From positions 1 to 64,000 of the forward strand of contig JABYQR010000247.1 of the NCBI GenBank assembly GCA_022592445.1: a stretch of DNA of 64,000 nucleotides. The letters are read 5' to 3'. Positions within the stretch are counted from its first letter, which is position 1, and each line of letters opens with the position of its first letter. Both the position numbers and the translations under genes were made by a program. Positions 33,001 to 44,283 of the stretch are shown here, piece by piece. The stretch comes from Cytidiella melzeri (taxonomy: Eukaryota > Basidiomycota > Agaricomycetes > Polyporales > Irpicaceae). The notes beneath the pieces were generated by a model. That model made no database searches. It saw nothing but the letters and a program-made list of their open reading frames with translations, and was not told the origin of the DNA.

Positions 33001-35588
33001 ATGTCAGCAAACAGAAGCCAAGGATCTCGGGACGGACAAGGACGAGGACGGTCGCAAGACCGCTCGCCTGCCGCCCTCAAAATTGCACAGACCGTGCAAC
33101 ACCCCTTGTCGCTCACCGCAAGGATCGCCGCGCAAGCGGCTCACAGGACTCACAGCAGTCCAGAGGAGAGTCCTCCCGCTCCTCACGGAAGCGTAGGAGG
33201 AGCTCCTCACCGCCGTCTGGCGACGACGAAACACCTTGGGCCCACATCCCAGGTGTAGGAGTCGTACACCCCATCGGCTGTCCCATTTGCTCTGACTGGA
33301 TGACGCACAGGGCCAGCCATGCCCAGTCCGCCTCATTCAACAACGCCCTTGTGGCGGAACAGCGACTACAATCTCTGCCTACACGGCAAAATCAACAGGA
33401 CACCGTCACAGCACCACGAGCCGACTCGCGCGAGCTCGATCGCCTCCGTCAGGAGAACGATCGGCTACGCGACGATGTAGACCGCTTACGGCACAACCGC
33501 GACTACTATCTAGAGGAGCTGCGACGTTGCGAGGAACGCCTCAGCGGGACCGAGGACGCTCTGGGCCGTTCGGAATCCGAACTCAAGTACCAGGAGTTCA
33601 AGAGTGAGGATTTACGGAGGGAGCTTGCGCAGCGTGGACGCGCACGATCTAGGGAAGCGGCGTCGAACCGTTGTGCAACGGTCCCGACGGAGGATCTCAA
33701 GAAGCAGATCCACCACTTCGAGATTGCTCGCGACCACTACGGAGAAGGGCGGGACGAGTGGGAGGAGGATTGGAGCGAATACAACGATGAGCCAACCACG
33801 AAGCGTGGGGCAAAGAGGGCTCGTGCGAAGGCGAGGAAGGAGGCGGAGGAGTACGACCGCCAGATTGATGAGGAGGAGAGACAGGCAGGTCCGTCCAGGA
33901 CATTACACCCGGAGGCAACTCCCCCGCGCGCACCCTTAGAGGAGCGCATGACAGTCGATGAGACTGAACCTCGCGAGGCAACGCCTCCACCAGTATCGCT
34001 CGCAGAGCGTATCACACCCGCCCCGCAAGGGGCTGCACTCGCACAACGACTGGAGCCAGCCTCACAGCAACGGCCCCCAACCATCGATTGGTATCGCGCC
34101 CCGGGAGCCAGGGACCCCAACGCCCACGTCCACATCAGTAACACGAGCGTGTACGACAGGCTCATCCCACTGAGGGACCCACAGGGCATACCAATAATCA
34201 TCGGCCCCGACGTGGTGAACCGAGGATATCGTATTATATACGGTATCCCAGTGGATTGTGAGGACCGCCTGCCAGACACGCCCCCAAACGGAAACATGAT
34301 CAATCCGATCACGGGGGTGAACTGGACGAAGCACGAGCTGAAGCTCTACCCTTACGGGTTCCCGGGCTACCCAGCCCACTGGCCACTAGGCCGCCAGACC
34401 GAGTCTGAGCGGCACGGCTTCACCACTGGTCTAGGGACCGTACGTCGGGGTGCGGTGGGACCTGACCGCACGCGCCTCACACGCGTGAGGCCCAGTCTGC
34501 TAAGGCAGCTCGACGACAGCCGCAGAGCTCTGCAGCTGTACGCGTCAAATGGACAGAACCCTGGGCACTGGCTGTTCCCCAGGACCGTCGGCGAGGTTAG
34601 GCACCTCCGCGACGTTGCGCACAATCAGTGCAACTCTGAGGCGTACGAGTTCTGGAAGCTCTACGTCCATCACTGTAACCAGGTCACCCGCGATCGACGA
34701 ACGGCTGCCAAACAGGAAGCCGTGAGGGAGTCCCCACCGAGGCCTACCTGGTACCCACTGCCAGACAGGACTCAGCAGCAGGCTGAGAAGGGGAAGAAGA
34801 AGAAGAAGGCAAAGACGTCGCATGCAGGTCAACCCGCTGCCTCGTCCATGTCCTCGCCCCCTCGACACAACCCCTTCGCGCCGGGACCGTCCACGCGCAC
34901 ACACGAGGAATGGCTCGCCAGCATCGAGAGCCGACCGCCTCCCTCCGGGCCATCCAACATGATGCGCCTACCACCACGCGCGGGGCAACCCGCACAACAC
35001 ACTACTCGCGCAGGGCAACCTGCAAACCGTCCCCCTCGCCGGCAGGCGAACACAAGGCCCGCACCCCCAATGGTGCCCACGAGTGACCCGGGCGCAAGTC
35101 TAGCACCCCAGGTCATCGAGACTTGGATTTGCTATCTCAACGCAAATCCAAACGTCGAGATTCCTGGAATCGAAAGGGACCCAGTCACTCGCCAAGTAGG
35201 AAACTCGGACCGTCTCAGGGGGATGATCAGAGTCGCCCGCCTGGGACCACCGTCCTCGTCGACCACGCCGTCCGTCGAGTTCATTCGAGCTCTCGTCGCG
35301 GTTGGCAAGGAGGAGATCGAGCCCACGGCATCGCAGTTGTTTGAGACAACTGCCATGACCGAAGAACCCATGGAGGACAATGTCCGTCGATGGCTGCGCG
35401 GGGTGACAGGTGAACTACTGTCCCTCGACATCGAGATCATCACCTCACCACAGGTCGCTGAGATCAACAATTGGCTGTCGGCCGTGTTTCCGCGGGATTC
35501 ACCTTTGTCCCCCCTGCCACCTTCGAGGTCACCGTCACCCTCCGACCACGGCTCGGAGAAGTCAGAACCATTGGGCCCTACCATGTAG
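33001..35588 (+). CDS. R1 ORF3, long extra ORF after pol
   Basis: About 860 codons. The best start is the ATG at 33001; a frame change near 33100-33180 leads into the long frame ending at 35586-35588, which is uninterrupted for over 800 codons. N-terminus Ser/Arg-rich, then a CPIC-type motif, a leucine-zipper-like coiled coil (LDRLRQENDRLRDDVDRL, about 33435), an acidic linker, a probably folded centre (VYDRLIPLRDPQGIPIIIG to HHCNQVTRDRR), a Lys/Pro-rich linker and a C-terminal domain (QVIETWICYLNANP...). No signal peptide or membrane segment, so it is not an envelope protein. GC-rich. Function unknown. Confidence 0.7.
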
Positions 35589-35694
35589 GGACCCATCATC
35601 GCATACACTCGGCCGCAAGGCCACACTACATACATCACCGACTGCTGGTTCTTCGACTTCCATCGTATACCCATTGTCTCGTCTAGGGGGAGGG
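35589..35694 (+). promoter_or_regulatory. R1 3' untranslated region and polypurine tract
   Basis: About 100 bp after ORF3 ending with AGGGGGAGGG (35685-35694) directly against the 3' LTR. This is a textbook plus-strand primer site and confirms the LTR border. Confidence 0.9.
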
Positions 35695-35978
35695 TGTTAG
35701 GGTTTGATACATGTGCGCAATCACTACCTGATGCGCAAGCATCCTGTGGCCAGATCAGTGGATCTGGCCTTTTACTCGTACTGATTAGATAGTGGGCCAG
35801 CGCCCATCGTGAGAAAATAGCATACCGCATATAGTAGTACTACGCAGTAGCAGATCTCAGTATTTAGGACTGAGATCTGGTAGATTTAGAGGACATCTTT
35901 TTATCTTGTACACACGTAGGTTCCAAATACATATCGGTCATACTTACCTTGTGTGCATCCAAGAAGACACCCCTTACA
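35695..35978 (+). repeat. 3' LTR of R1
   Basis: 284 bp, TGTTAGGG to CCCCTTACA; five substitutions relative to the 5' LTR. Directly after it begins the middle of the pol gene of element C (VLKRLRENDLF). The sequence left of the 5' LTR is not the missing half of that gene. Confidence 0.95.
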
Positions 35979-38312
35979 GTGCTCAAGCGTCTACGTGAGA
36001 ACGATCTATTTGCCAAACCGGAAAAATGCTTTTTTGAAAAAGATTGCATTGAGTACTTAGGCATGATCATTTCTCACGGACACATCGAGATGGATCTAGC
36101 CAAACTCACTGGAGTTACTGAGTGGCCGCGACCTGAAAAGGTTAAGCAAGTCCAAGCCTTCTTAGGCTTCGCCAACTTCTATCGGCGTTTCATTAAGGAC
36201 TTTGCAAAACATGAAAAACCGCTCACTATTCTTACAAAAAAGGACCAACCCTGGATCTGGAAAGATGCTCAGGAACAGGCCTTCCGAAGTCTGAAACAGG
36301 CTTTTACGTCAGCACCCATTCTGAGGATACCAGAGGATGAAAACCCTTTCTGTCTGGAAACAGACGCTAGCGAATTTGCTACAGGAGCGGTATTATCACA
36401 ACTGGACCCAGCTGACAAGCTGTGGCATCCAGTGGCCTTCTACTCTAAATCATTCAACGTTCATGAACAAAATTATGAGATATACGATAAAGAGTTGTTG
36501 GCTATTATCCGCGCCCTGGAAGAGTATCGTCAACATCTGGAAGGACATCCAATTACCGTAGAAATATGGTCGGATCACCAAAACCTGACATATTTCAGGA
36601 ATGCCCAGAAGCTGACTCGGAGACAAGCGCGATGGGCGTTATACCTCACGCGATTCAATTTTGTGCTCCGGCACAAACCCGGAAAGACCATGCTTACTGC
36701 AGATCCTCTGTCCAGGAGGCCAGATCATGAAGAGGGGGTAAATTCCAATAACGAGGACAAAATTCTCCTTAAAACCGAGTTTTTTGCTATCTCTGCTATC
36801 AAAAACTCTCATGACTCGCCTATCAACGATGATGAAATCCTAAGACGGGTCAAGGAAGCACTCATGAACGATGAAGTTACCAAGGACTATCAGCAGTTAC
36901 TTAACTCTGGTACTAGGGAGTTCAAGAAATCACTAGAGAAATGGAATTTTGAGAACGGATTACTCCTATACTGTGGAAAAGTCTACATCCCCAAAGATCA
37001 GAAATTAGATCTGAGACGCCAGATCATCCAGATGCATCACGATCTACCTTCTGCCGGACATCCTGGCAGATGGAAAACGTACGAACTGATCCCAAGAAAC
37101 TACTGGTGGCCAGGTTTAACCACCGATTTCAAGAAATACGTGACAGGCTGTAACACATGTCAGCGGATGAAGACTCGTCCGCAACAGCCTTACGGACCAC
37201 TCATCCCTAATCCGGTTCCGGCCAAACCATGGGATATCATGACTGTCAGCTTGATTACTCAGTTACCGGAGTCTGATGGCTTCAATGCTATCTGCGTAGT
37301 CGTAGACCGCCTTACTAAAAGGGCGCACTTCTTCCCTATTGTAAGCGAGTTCTCGGCAAAAGATCTTGCAGCTCTACTCTATGAGAGAGTCTGGACCCTT
37401 CATGGGTTACCTATGCAGATCATTTCTGACCGAGGTCCACAATTCGCAGCAGACTTATTCCAGGAATGGTGTAAAATGCTAGGGATAGAATCTGCGATGA
37501 CTACCGCATATCATCCGCAGACTGATGGTCAAACTGAACGAGTTAATCAAACGCTCGAACAGTATTTGCGTTGTTACGTTGATCAACTACACGACAACTG
37601 GGCTAGACTGCTCAGCTCGGCTGAGTTTGCATACAACAATGCAGCGCACGAGGGAACTAAGCACTCGCCTTTCTACCTCAAATACGGCAGACACCCTAGA
37701 GCTGGTCCAACGCTCACTAAGGACCTGAAAAGGTCTGACATGAATGACATCATGTGGAACCGCTTGCAAGCTCAAGAGCATGCTAAAGCGGCGTTACAAC
37801 TTGCGGCTGAACACATGAAATGGTACTATGACAAGCACGTTCAGAATGTCCCCTTCAACGAAGGCGATCAGGTCATGCTAGATCTGAGAGACTACCAAAA
37901 ATCTAGACATAAGCTGTCAGCCAAGTACTATGGCCCATTCAAGATTGCTGAAAAGCTCTCGCCGGTCACATTCAGACTGGAATGGCCCGAACGTTCACCA
38001 AGGATACATCCTGTATTCCATGCAAGCAAGTTGGTACCGTACAACGAACCTGAATTCAAAGGCCAAAAGCTGGAGATGCCTCCGCCAGATATCATTGACG
38101 GAGAAGAAGAATACGAAGTCGAGAAGATTCTCAAGTCAAGATGTACAGGTCGTGCCAAAAAGCTTCAGTATTACATATGCTGGAAAGGCTACGGACCGAA
38201 CGACAACACGTGGGAACCTGTAGAAAACATCACGCACGCTCAAGAAGCAATCAAAAAATTCTACGACAATCATCCCCGAGCTATTTGCTCAGCTACAATT
38301 TACTGTGTATAA
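35979..38312 (+). pseudogene. pol of element C (RT end, RNase H, integrase, chromodomain)
   Basis: About 780 codons open without a stop, starting inside RT (after the YLDD region) with LFAKPEKC, IEYLGMIISHG and GFANFYRRFIKDF. RNase H: CLETDASEFATGAVL, DKELLAIIRALEEYR, WSDHQNLTYF. Integrase: HHDLPSAGHPGR, CNTCQRMK; the first catalytic Asp reads Ser (Ser codon 37248-37250, in MTVSLITQLP), while SDRGPQFAAD and DGQTERVNQ are intact. Then LSAKYYGPFKI and the chromodomain EEYEVEKILKSR, LQYYICWKGYGPNDNTWEP. Long and clean, but truncated and with a lost catalytic residue. Confidence 0.92.
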
Positions 38313-38548
38313 GTCACGAACAACACACCAAGGATCATCCACGATCCAATGATGCAACTGAGGAGGGTACGGACTAGACTACCATCAGCCAATGAGGTGA
38401 TAACCCCGTCAGGGACGTCGGTAGAAGCCGCTAGAGTCACTCGGAACTGCTTAGGCATCCTCTTGACAATGGTGAAAAAGTGGACTCAATGACCAAGGTG
38501 TTCGTTCAAAACTCTTTGCACGGAGTTCAAAGCAAGAAGGGGGGGTAA
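38313..38548 (+). promoter_or_regulatory. 3' leader and polypurine tract of element C
   Basis: About 235 bp after the pol stop, ending AAGAAGGGGGGGTAA at 38534-38548, directly before the LTR. The purine run matches the plus-strand primer of element B in position and form. Confidence 0.85.
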
Positions 38549-39213
38549 TGTCACAGATTTTCAATGTTTCTACAAGACTTGCCTTACCAGGCAACGGTAT
38601 TATTGGGAATATTTAAGTGCTTGTCAAGCGCTTATCCAGCGCTTATCTGGCGCTTATCAGGCGCCTATTCCGGCGCTTATTCTCAGTGCCTATCAATTGA
38701 TGCGCTGATGCGCTCCTTTCCTTATCTGTGTATCACATGATAGAACTCTCTGGAACATTGTGGAACATGCTGGAACTATGATGTCATAGTATAGAACATT
38801 CCATTAGATGATGTCATAGTTCTTAGAATCTTCTGGAAAAGTCTAGCCTTGTCTTAGAACAAGCTAGAACAAGTCTAGCCTTGGAACTGGGTCATGGGGT
38901 CAGGTCATGGGGACAATTGCTATTGGTTGATTATTGAAGTGGCACCACTAGGGCATAGGGCATGCTTAGTAAGGTAGATTACTTTGCTTACTCATGTAGG
39001 TATTAGGGGTCTTAGGGTAGTACCTGGGGTCCTCCCCTTCATGTATATATAGAGGCACTCCTGAGGGCATATCCCCTCAGTCTTATCCACTCTGTTGATC
39101 AAGGACTACTTCGTACTCCCCAGTACTCACTCTCACCAACACTCTACTCTCTATATCTCTATCTCCCCCTCAAGCTAAACACTTATCTGGTGAGTGTAAC
39201 CTTAACTGTTACA
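38549..39213 (+). repeat. 3' LTR of element C
   Basis: 665 bp from TGTCACAG to CTGTTACA. It contains a tandem block of GCGCTTATC-type words (about 38620-38695), repeated GGAACATTGTGG-type words (38752-38775), a TATATATA (39047) and GGTGAGT (39189) near the end. The right neighbour is a copia gag read on the minus strand. Confidence 0.93.
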
Positions 39214-40095
39214 CCTTTGCCTTTGGACTTCTTTTGTTGTCCTCCTTTCTTTCCTTTATTCTCCTTGTTACCCTGCTTGTTGTTGGTAGAAGATCCTTGC
39301 TGATTATTTCCATTACCATGAGAATTGTTCTGGCTAGGTTTCCCTTTATCCCAGTGCTGACTCGTAGTATGGTTAGAAAGCCCACACTTCTTGCATTTTT
39401 CCTTCGGTAAACGCGTGGTCTGCGTAACCCAATTTGCATTTTCACTGTTTGAACCCTTTCGACGTAACTCTTATCTTGGGAATGAGCGTGTCAAACTTAA
39501 TTTCTTTGGGTTTTGCAACAGTGCCAATGTATGCAGAAATGGCGGTTTCATATGACGTTGGTAAAGCCCACAAAAGAATATGAACTTTAATTTGATCATC
39601 AAGGTCTAACCCAGCAACTTTGGTATCTCCAATCTTAGTACGGAAGCCTTGAATTTGTACGTTCATATCCTTAGACTCATCAAAAGTTGAGCTAAGTGGG
39701 TTTCTGAACGCAACAGAGCTTGCTAAGACTGATGTCTTTTCAAAGTCTGTTTTCAATTTCTTCCACACTTTGGAGGCCAAATCCTCTCCTTCAAGATAGG
39801 ATTGCAAAGTAATGTCAAGGTAAATATTGAAATAAGCTAAAGCGCATTGGTTCCGAATTTCCCAATCCTGAAGTTCCTTCTTCTCATCAGAAGTGTCAGG
39901 AGGTGCAGTACTCGTACCAGAACCTGAACTGGCCACAGCTGCTGCGGGTAAGGTAGGTTTTGTTTCGGTTCCATTCACGATTAACCAAGTGTTTGAATAT
40001 CTGAACAAGCCAATCATAGCGGTGGACCATTTCTTGTAGTTTGAACCATTGAAGACAATCATTTGACTACCACTAATCTTTCCTGGTTCAGCCAT
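39214..40095 (-). pseudogene. copia-type gag, 3'-truncated
   Basis: Ty1/copia Gag of the UBN2 type, starting with ATG at 40095 (MAEPGKISGSQ). The conserved pattern VFNGSNYKKWSTAMIGLF, AYFNIYLDITLQSYLEG, KVWKKLKTDFEK and ISAYIGTV is clear. A frame change near 39450 leads to a zinc knuckle reading CKKCGLSNHTTSQHW (His where the last Cys is expected) and a Gly/Asn/Lys tail, which is cut at 39213 by the LTR of element C. Protease and pol are not in the window. Confidence 0.85.
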
Positions 40096-40668
40096 TATAA
40101 CCAAAAGCAATCAAGGATCAAGTCGTAGTACAGAATGTACACTTCAGAGATATGAGGTACTACAGGTGCAATTACAGGTGATAACGTCTGTTTAGAAGTT
40201 TCTTCTAGAAGATCTTTGACTTCGGTATTTTCTCCGGAATCTGAGTTCTTATCTAGAGATTGATTGGATGTGTCACCAATGTAAGTTGTGCCTGTGATGA
40301 TCTCTGATGGTTCCTGATCTATTACTACTTCTGGTTCGTGGTTCTGTGGCTCTGTTTCTCAACAATTTGCTAAGTCTTGAAAGTATGCAGTGACTAAAGC
40401 AGGTACATCAAGATGCGGTACAGATCCTATGTAACCTCTAATGAGTTCTTTCTGATGTTCAAAAGGTTCAAGATACCAGTCCTGTGTTACCAATGCAATA
40501 ATTCTATAAACTTCGTTTAAATCTGCTTCAAACAAATATCTATAGCGGTTAGGGCATGGTTGTGTTTCACAGGGTCTTGCAACACTGTCGACGTCACAAA
40601 AGTTCTCTGTGTCAAAGAGGTGCAATTCGGAGTTTGTACACGATAATGAAGCCAGAGTACTACGTTAC
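40096..40668 (-). pseudogene. ORF directly upstream of the copia gag
   Basis: A minus-strand frame open from about 40668 with one in-frame TGA (40359-40361), ending in a TAA that overlaps the gag ATG as TAATG. It includes YRYLFEADLNEVYRIIALV and an acidic stretch (NHEPEVVIDQEPSEIITG). No ATG was found at its start, so it may be an exon or a 5'-cut gene. No family recognised. The overlap suggests translational coupling with gag, by inference only. Confidence 0.35.
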
Positions 40669-40883
40669 AAACTATGTAAAGAAAGTCATAAAAGTTTGTC
40701 AGAATGCGCTACGTTATGGTCGTGACTCGAAGCAGAACAAGAGAGAGATAGAGAAAGTATAAAAGTACACTACAGACTATGCTCATGAAAAATGACCATT
40801 TGTAACAAGTATAAATGTACACATCGTGATATTTTATAGTATACATTGCGCGGTATAGTTCAATTTGCTTGCAGAGAGTCCAT

Positions 40884-42300
40884 TCAAAGAGAAGACAATC
40901 CAGGCTCTAAAGAAGGCTCAAGCTCAGCGGGCTCAATCTTTACCTCCTTCATTTTGCCTTTAAACTCTTCCTTTCTATGAAAGATACTCATCCAGTCCTC
41001 CTTCTTCTCCATATGTCTCTGTGTCAGCCAGACCAGCTGGTGATTGCTAAGATGATTGCGACCATTGAAGACCTCCATTGCTGTGTGAAAGTCTGCAACT
41101 GAGATAAAGTACGTGTTCCAGATATTATTGCAGTCCAGCCACTGTCCCCTCTTGAGCTTGAGGTAGATCCGGGCACAGGCTGTGATCTCCTTGATCCGCT
41201 GGGACTTTGCAAATTCCTGCAACTCCTCAACCATCTCACAATAGTGCTCGCATTTGTTGCCCATGCTAACGACCATTGTATCAACAAGTCCCTTAGAGCG
41301 TAAGACCAGCTCATTGGGTGTATAGTTGGGTTGGTTGACATGTTGCATGGCGAGGATGGAACAAACTTGCTCCGGCCTGAAAACCTCCCCCTTTGGTCCA
41401 TCCTCGCCATAAACCATACCACACGGATAGACGGGCAAAGCCGACCTAGTGTTGGTGCGATCAACGTGGACCCAGTCGTCAAATGAGAAGGTGGGAATGA
41501 CTGGTTGGGGAGCAAATACCGTTGGCCATTTATCTTCAACCTGTTCCTCCTCCTGAGTAGTGGAGGATGGAACCGGTGTAGGTTTGGCAGCAGAAGCGGC
41601 CTGGACTACTGGTTCTGAAGAATCATGAGAAACTGGTGAACTAATATTTAAACCGTTCATACCATCAACAATATCCGGAATGACCAGTGTAGGCGGATTG
41701 ACCATAGTTGAAGAAGTCTGTGGAGATGCAAAATTATTTAATGCTTGGGCAACCATGTCCCAAAGCGATAATCCTGCACTCACAAAAGGTGGTGGCATTG
41801 GAGTATGCTGACAATGAGGATGAGGGTGCAACGGCACGCAGATCGCGAGGAGGTGCAGCATTAACCCTGGAAGAAGTTTGGGTTTGATGCACCCTGATTT
41901 CTGCACTGACGTTACGAGGCCTTTGTCTGTATAGATCCAATTCCGCCTCTCGATTGGCTTATCGATAATACAATTCACCTCTTGGAGGTGCCTTTGCCTA
42001 TCACTCTGCCTAACCTGTCCCAGCCATGACGACCTAGAAGACTGTACTCCATCGATTCCATGCGCCGAACTCTGTCCCTGTCAACGTAGTTGACATTGAT
42101 CCTGGCTCCTGAGCGTCGGTCTGACTCATACAGATAGAGATGGGAGTTGGTGAACTCCTTATCTCTATGACGATGGGGTGACCCATACGGTCAAACCGAG
42201 TGTAGTCATGAACACGGTAGGGATCATTGGGAGAATGGGGAGCGAAGCGGGCATTGACGCAACGGGAAGTGAGGCGAGAGTTGTTCGGCATCTTCAAAAA
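40884..42300 (-). pseudogene. degenerate gene of unknown family
   Basis: Minus-strand coding remnant in two or more frames. The first part (42300-41990) reads RLTSRCVNARFAPHSPNDPYRV and, in a neighbouring frame, INVNYVDRDRVRRMESMEY followed by LLGRHGWDRLGRVIG; the second (41978-40884) has a Pro/Ser/Thr-rich linker, then WPTVFAPQPVIPTFSFDDWV, a helix-rich block (MVEELQEFAKSQRIKEITA) and ADFHTAMEVFNGRNHLSNHQ, ending in an acidic tail. It might be a Gag-like or other transposon protein, but I do not recognise it. It lies upstream of, and on the same strand as, the copia gag. Confidence 0.4.
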
Positions 42301-44000
42301 TATAACGGTCTGGAAGAAAGAATCGAAAGTATAAGATTTATGTTGTCGTATTCAATCCACAACACTTTCCTTGAGAAAGTCCTGGGGATTGCTAATGGAA
42401 AAGTGAATGTGAGTAAAAGTTTTCCACAAGTGATTCAAGACGAGTATGACCACTTGCAACTTTGACTTCAACCAGTCGGTATGATATGACAAAAACATAA
42501 TGGCGCATGTAAGAAACACCACAAAGTATAGGAGAGTCCACAATCTCCGTGATACCAAAAGTAGGGTGGACGACATGCCTTGAGGAATTCTACAGCTACA
42601 AAAAGCGGCGATTTCAAATTCCAGGACTGACTGACGTGCACCAACACAAAGGTCCTAGGCCTTTAAGTCACGAGCTTAGAGTGCCACTCAACACTACCCT
42701 CCTATTGTACTACTCCGCCGATCTACCACTGTACAAGTGGGAGCTTGTTCCTCCACCACCGAATTTTACACTGCGTGTTAGGCAGATTCCGCGTAATGCA
42801 TGACTCGTTAAAGTCAAGAACCACCAAGGGTGGCTTAAGTATTCAGCTGTGTTGGGAGTGCGTACGCAAGGGGCAAGTAGGTGAGGGAATTAGCTGTAGA
42901 AAATCAGTTGGGAATATTGTATTTGAAGCTGAGGCAGTCAACCAGTACAACTCTACTACTACTATGTGGCCAAACAAAGTAAAGTAGAGAAACTTACTTA
43001 TAAAAAAGCTTGGGGGATACTGGTTGATGGATGTCGTTGAGAGTGTGGATGTAGTTAAGCTAAAAGCTGGGGCTCATAACCTAACAAAGTGGAATATGTG
43101 TGCAAGGGGTAGAGGTTGTTAAGCTTCAATAATGAGTGTTATTATTCTTGCTGTTTCAGCAGCTCTGCTTATATACATGTATGTATCTACTTATGTAAGC
43201 GACTACTATACATGTCTACTTAAGCTATTCTACTGTATTACTAAGTGCATGACTTATTGTATGACTAGGCTCAGCACTTGTACCAGAGGCGTACATAATG
43301 AGTAAATGACTCATGCTAGTACTTGTCCTCAGATGAATGCTTTAGGCATCCTCTGGAGTTGTACTACGTGCTTTCCATGTCATTTCCTATGCTACTAAAA
43401 CACAGGCATACATATATGTATAGTACTACTACAACCCATATCTGTACATCTCAGCTAATGTGATGGTTACTACTTGAGTTTCCATATACGGCTGCATGAT
43501 TCCTATATCAAGACTGTGGGAACTCTGCTACCTAAAACGTCCTTATAATAAGGCGTGGGAAACTACATATCATATCATGTTATATTATATAGTTTTAACA
43601 CTTTGTTTGCTCTGTACATAATTGAGAACCACATCTGTCCATACAAGGCAGTCACTGAAATATAAGCATCAAGCTTCTCAAAGATGGATTTGGCCTTCCA
43701 AAGCTATGAAACAATTTCTGTCAGACTCCATGAATTGCCAACAGAACACGCCGTGTAATTGATTTGATGCCAAAGCAGTGGATTTGAATATGTTGCACTT
43801 TCTGGTGTTCTTGCGAGTTGTTCTCAAGCCTTTTCTTCCGGCCTTGTGTTTCAATCTAATGGCTTTTCAGCTCCGGCTCACAGACTCGTAGTTACCGGAC
43901 TGTCTTTGTTTTCTGTATATGGTCACTCTATTGTTCTTTCTTCACGCAGACACATCTGTATTGCAGATTTTCCTTTTTGGGTCGCCTGAGGGCTCTGTCT
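42301..44000. other. no gene seen
   Basis: AT-rich sequence with several short open frames but no recognisable domain. 43140-43480 is rich in TACT/TATA words (for example ACATGTATGTATC). Nothing else to report. Confidence 0.4.
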
Positions 44001-44283
44001 TATATACCTTCACCCCCGCTCCTGACACTCCATCATGCTCTTTCTCTTTCGCACCTGGAGTGAGTATTCTTCGTTGTCCCTCACATATGCAATATGCTCA
44101 CAGCCTGTACCTGTAGTTAACTCGCTTCGCTCATGTGTCTTAGGTACAGTCATCATGCAATTGTGCTCTTTCTCTGTCGCACCTGGATTAACTTGCTTCG
44201 CTTGTGTGTCCTAGGTTCTTACGACAGCAAGTGGGATTACGATGATACACCCGGAAATCACTGGACGTGCAACAGGCCCAAAT
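44001..44283 (+). pseudogene. possible terminal exon(s) of an unknown Cys-containing protein
   Basis: A TATATACC word lies at about 44002. Two similar stretches with CTCTTTCTCT and CGCACCTGG are each followed by a GTAAG/TTAAC-like start and a TGTGTC(T/C)TAG acceptor (44040-44145 and 44160-44215), like a duplicated exon-intron pair. The last piece reads YDSKWDYDDTPG, then NHWTCNRPKCEHICMD and a stop. The same C-terminus (DNCWTCNRPRCKHICMD) occurs on the minus strand at 61567-61640. Exons were assigned by eye. Confidence 0.35.

Larger units (their letters stand above)
25129..35978 (+). mobile_element. full-length LTR retrotransposon R1 (Ty3/gypsy type, two extra ORFs)
   Basis: Two 284-bp LTRs with 5 differences (about 98% identical) bracket 10,282 bp: ORF1, gag with zinc knuckle, protease, RT, RNase H, integrase, chromodomain, a 243-bp gap, a long ORF3, and a polypurine tract. 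Domain order (RT before integrase) places it in Ty3/gypsy. The pol region is broken by frameshifts, but ORF1, gag and most of ORF3 are open. Flanking 5-mers (CAATG and GTGCT) do not match, and the flanks belong to two different elements. Confidence 0.9.
35979..39213 (+). mobile_element. Ty3/gypsy chromovirus, element C (3' half)
   Basis: Contains the end of RT, then RNase H, integrase, chromodomain, a polypurine tract and a 665-bp 3' LTR. The 5' LTR, gag, protease and RT catalytic core are missing, cut off at the R1 LTR. Its LTR family also occurs at 7283. To the right the LTR is inserted in a copia-type gag. Confidence 0.92.

Noticed and set aside
33113..35830. Minus-strand frames opposite ORF3, up to 230 codons
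   Set aside because: Expected shadows in a GC-rich gene; no recognisable domain.
25129..35978. Reading R1 as an envelope-carrying retrovirus-like element
   Set aside because: ORF3 has no signal peptide, membrane helix or glycoprotein-like features.
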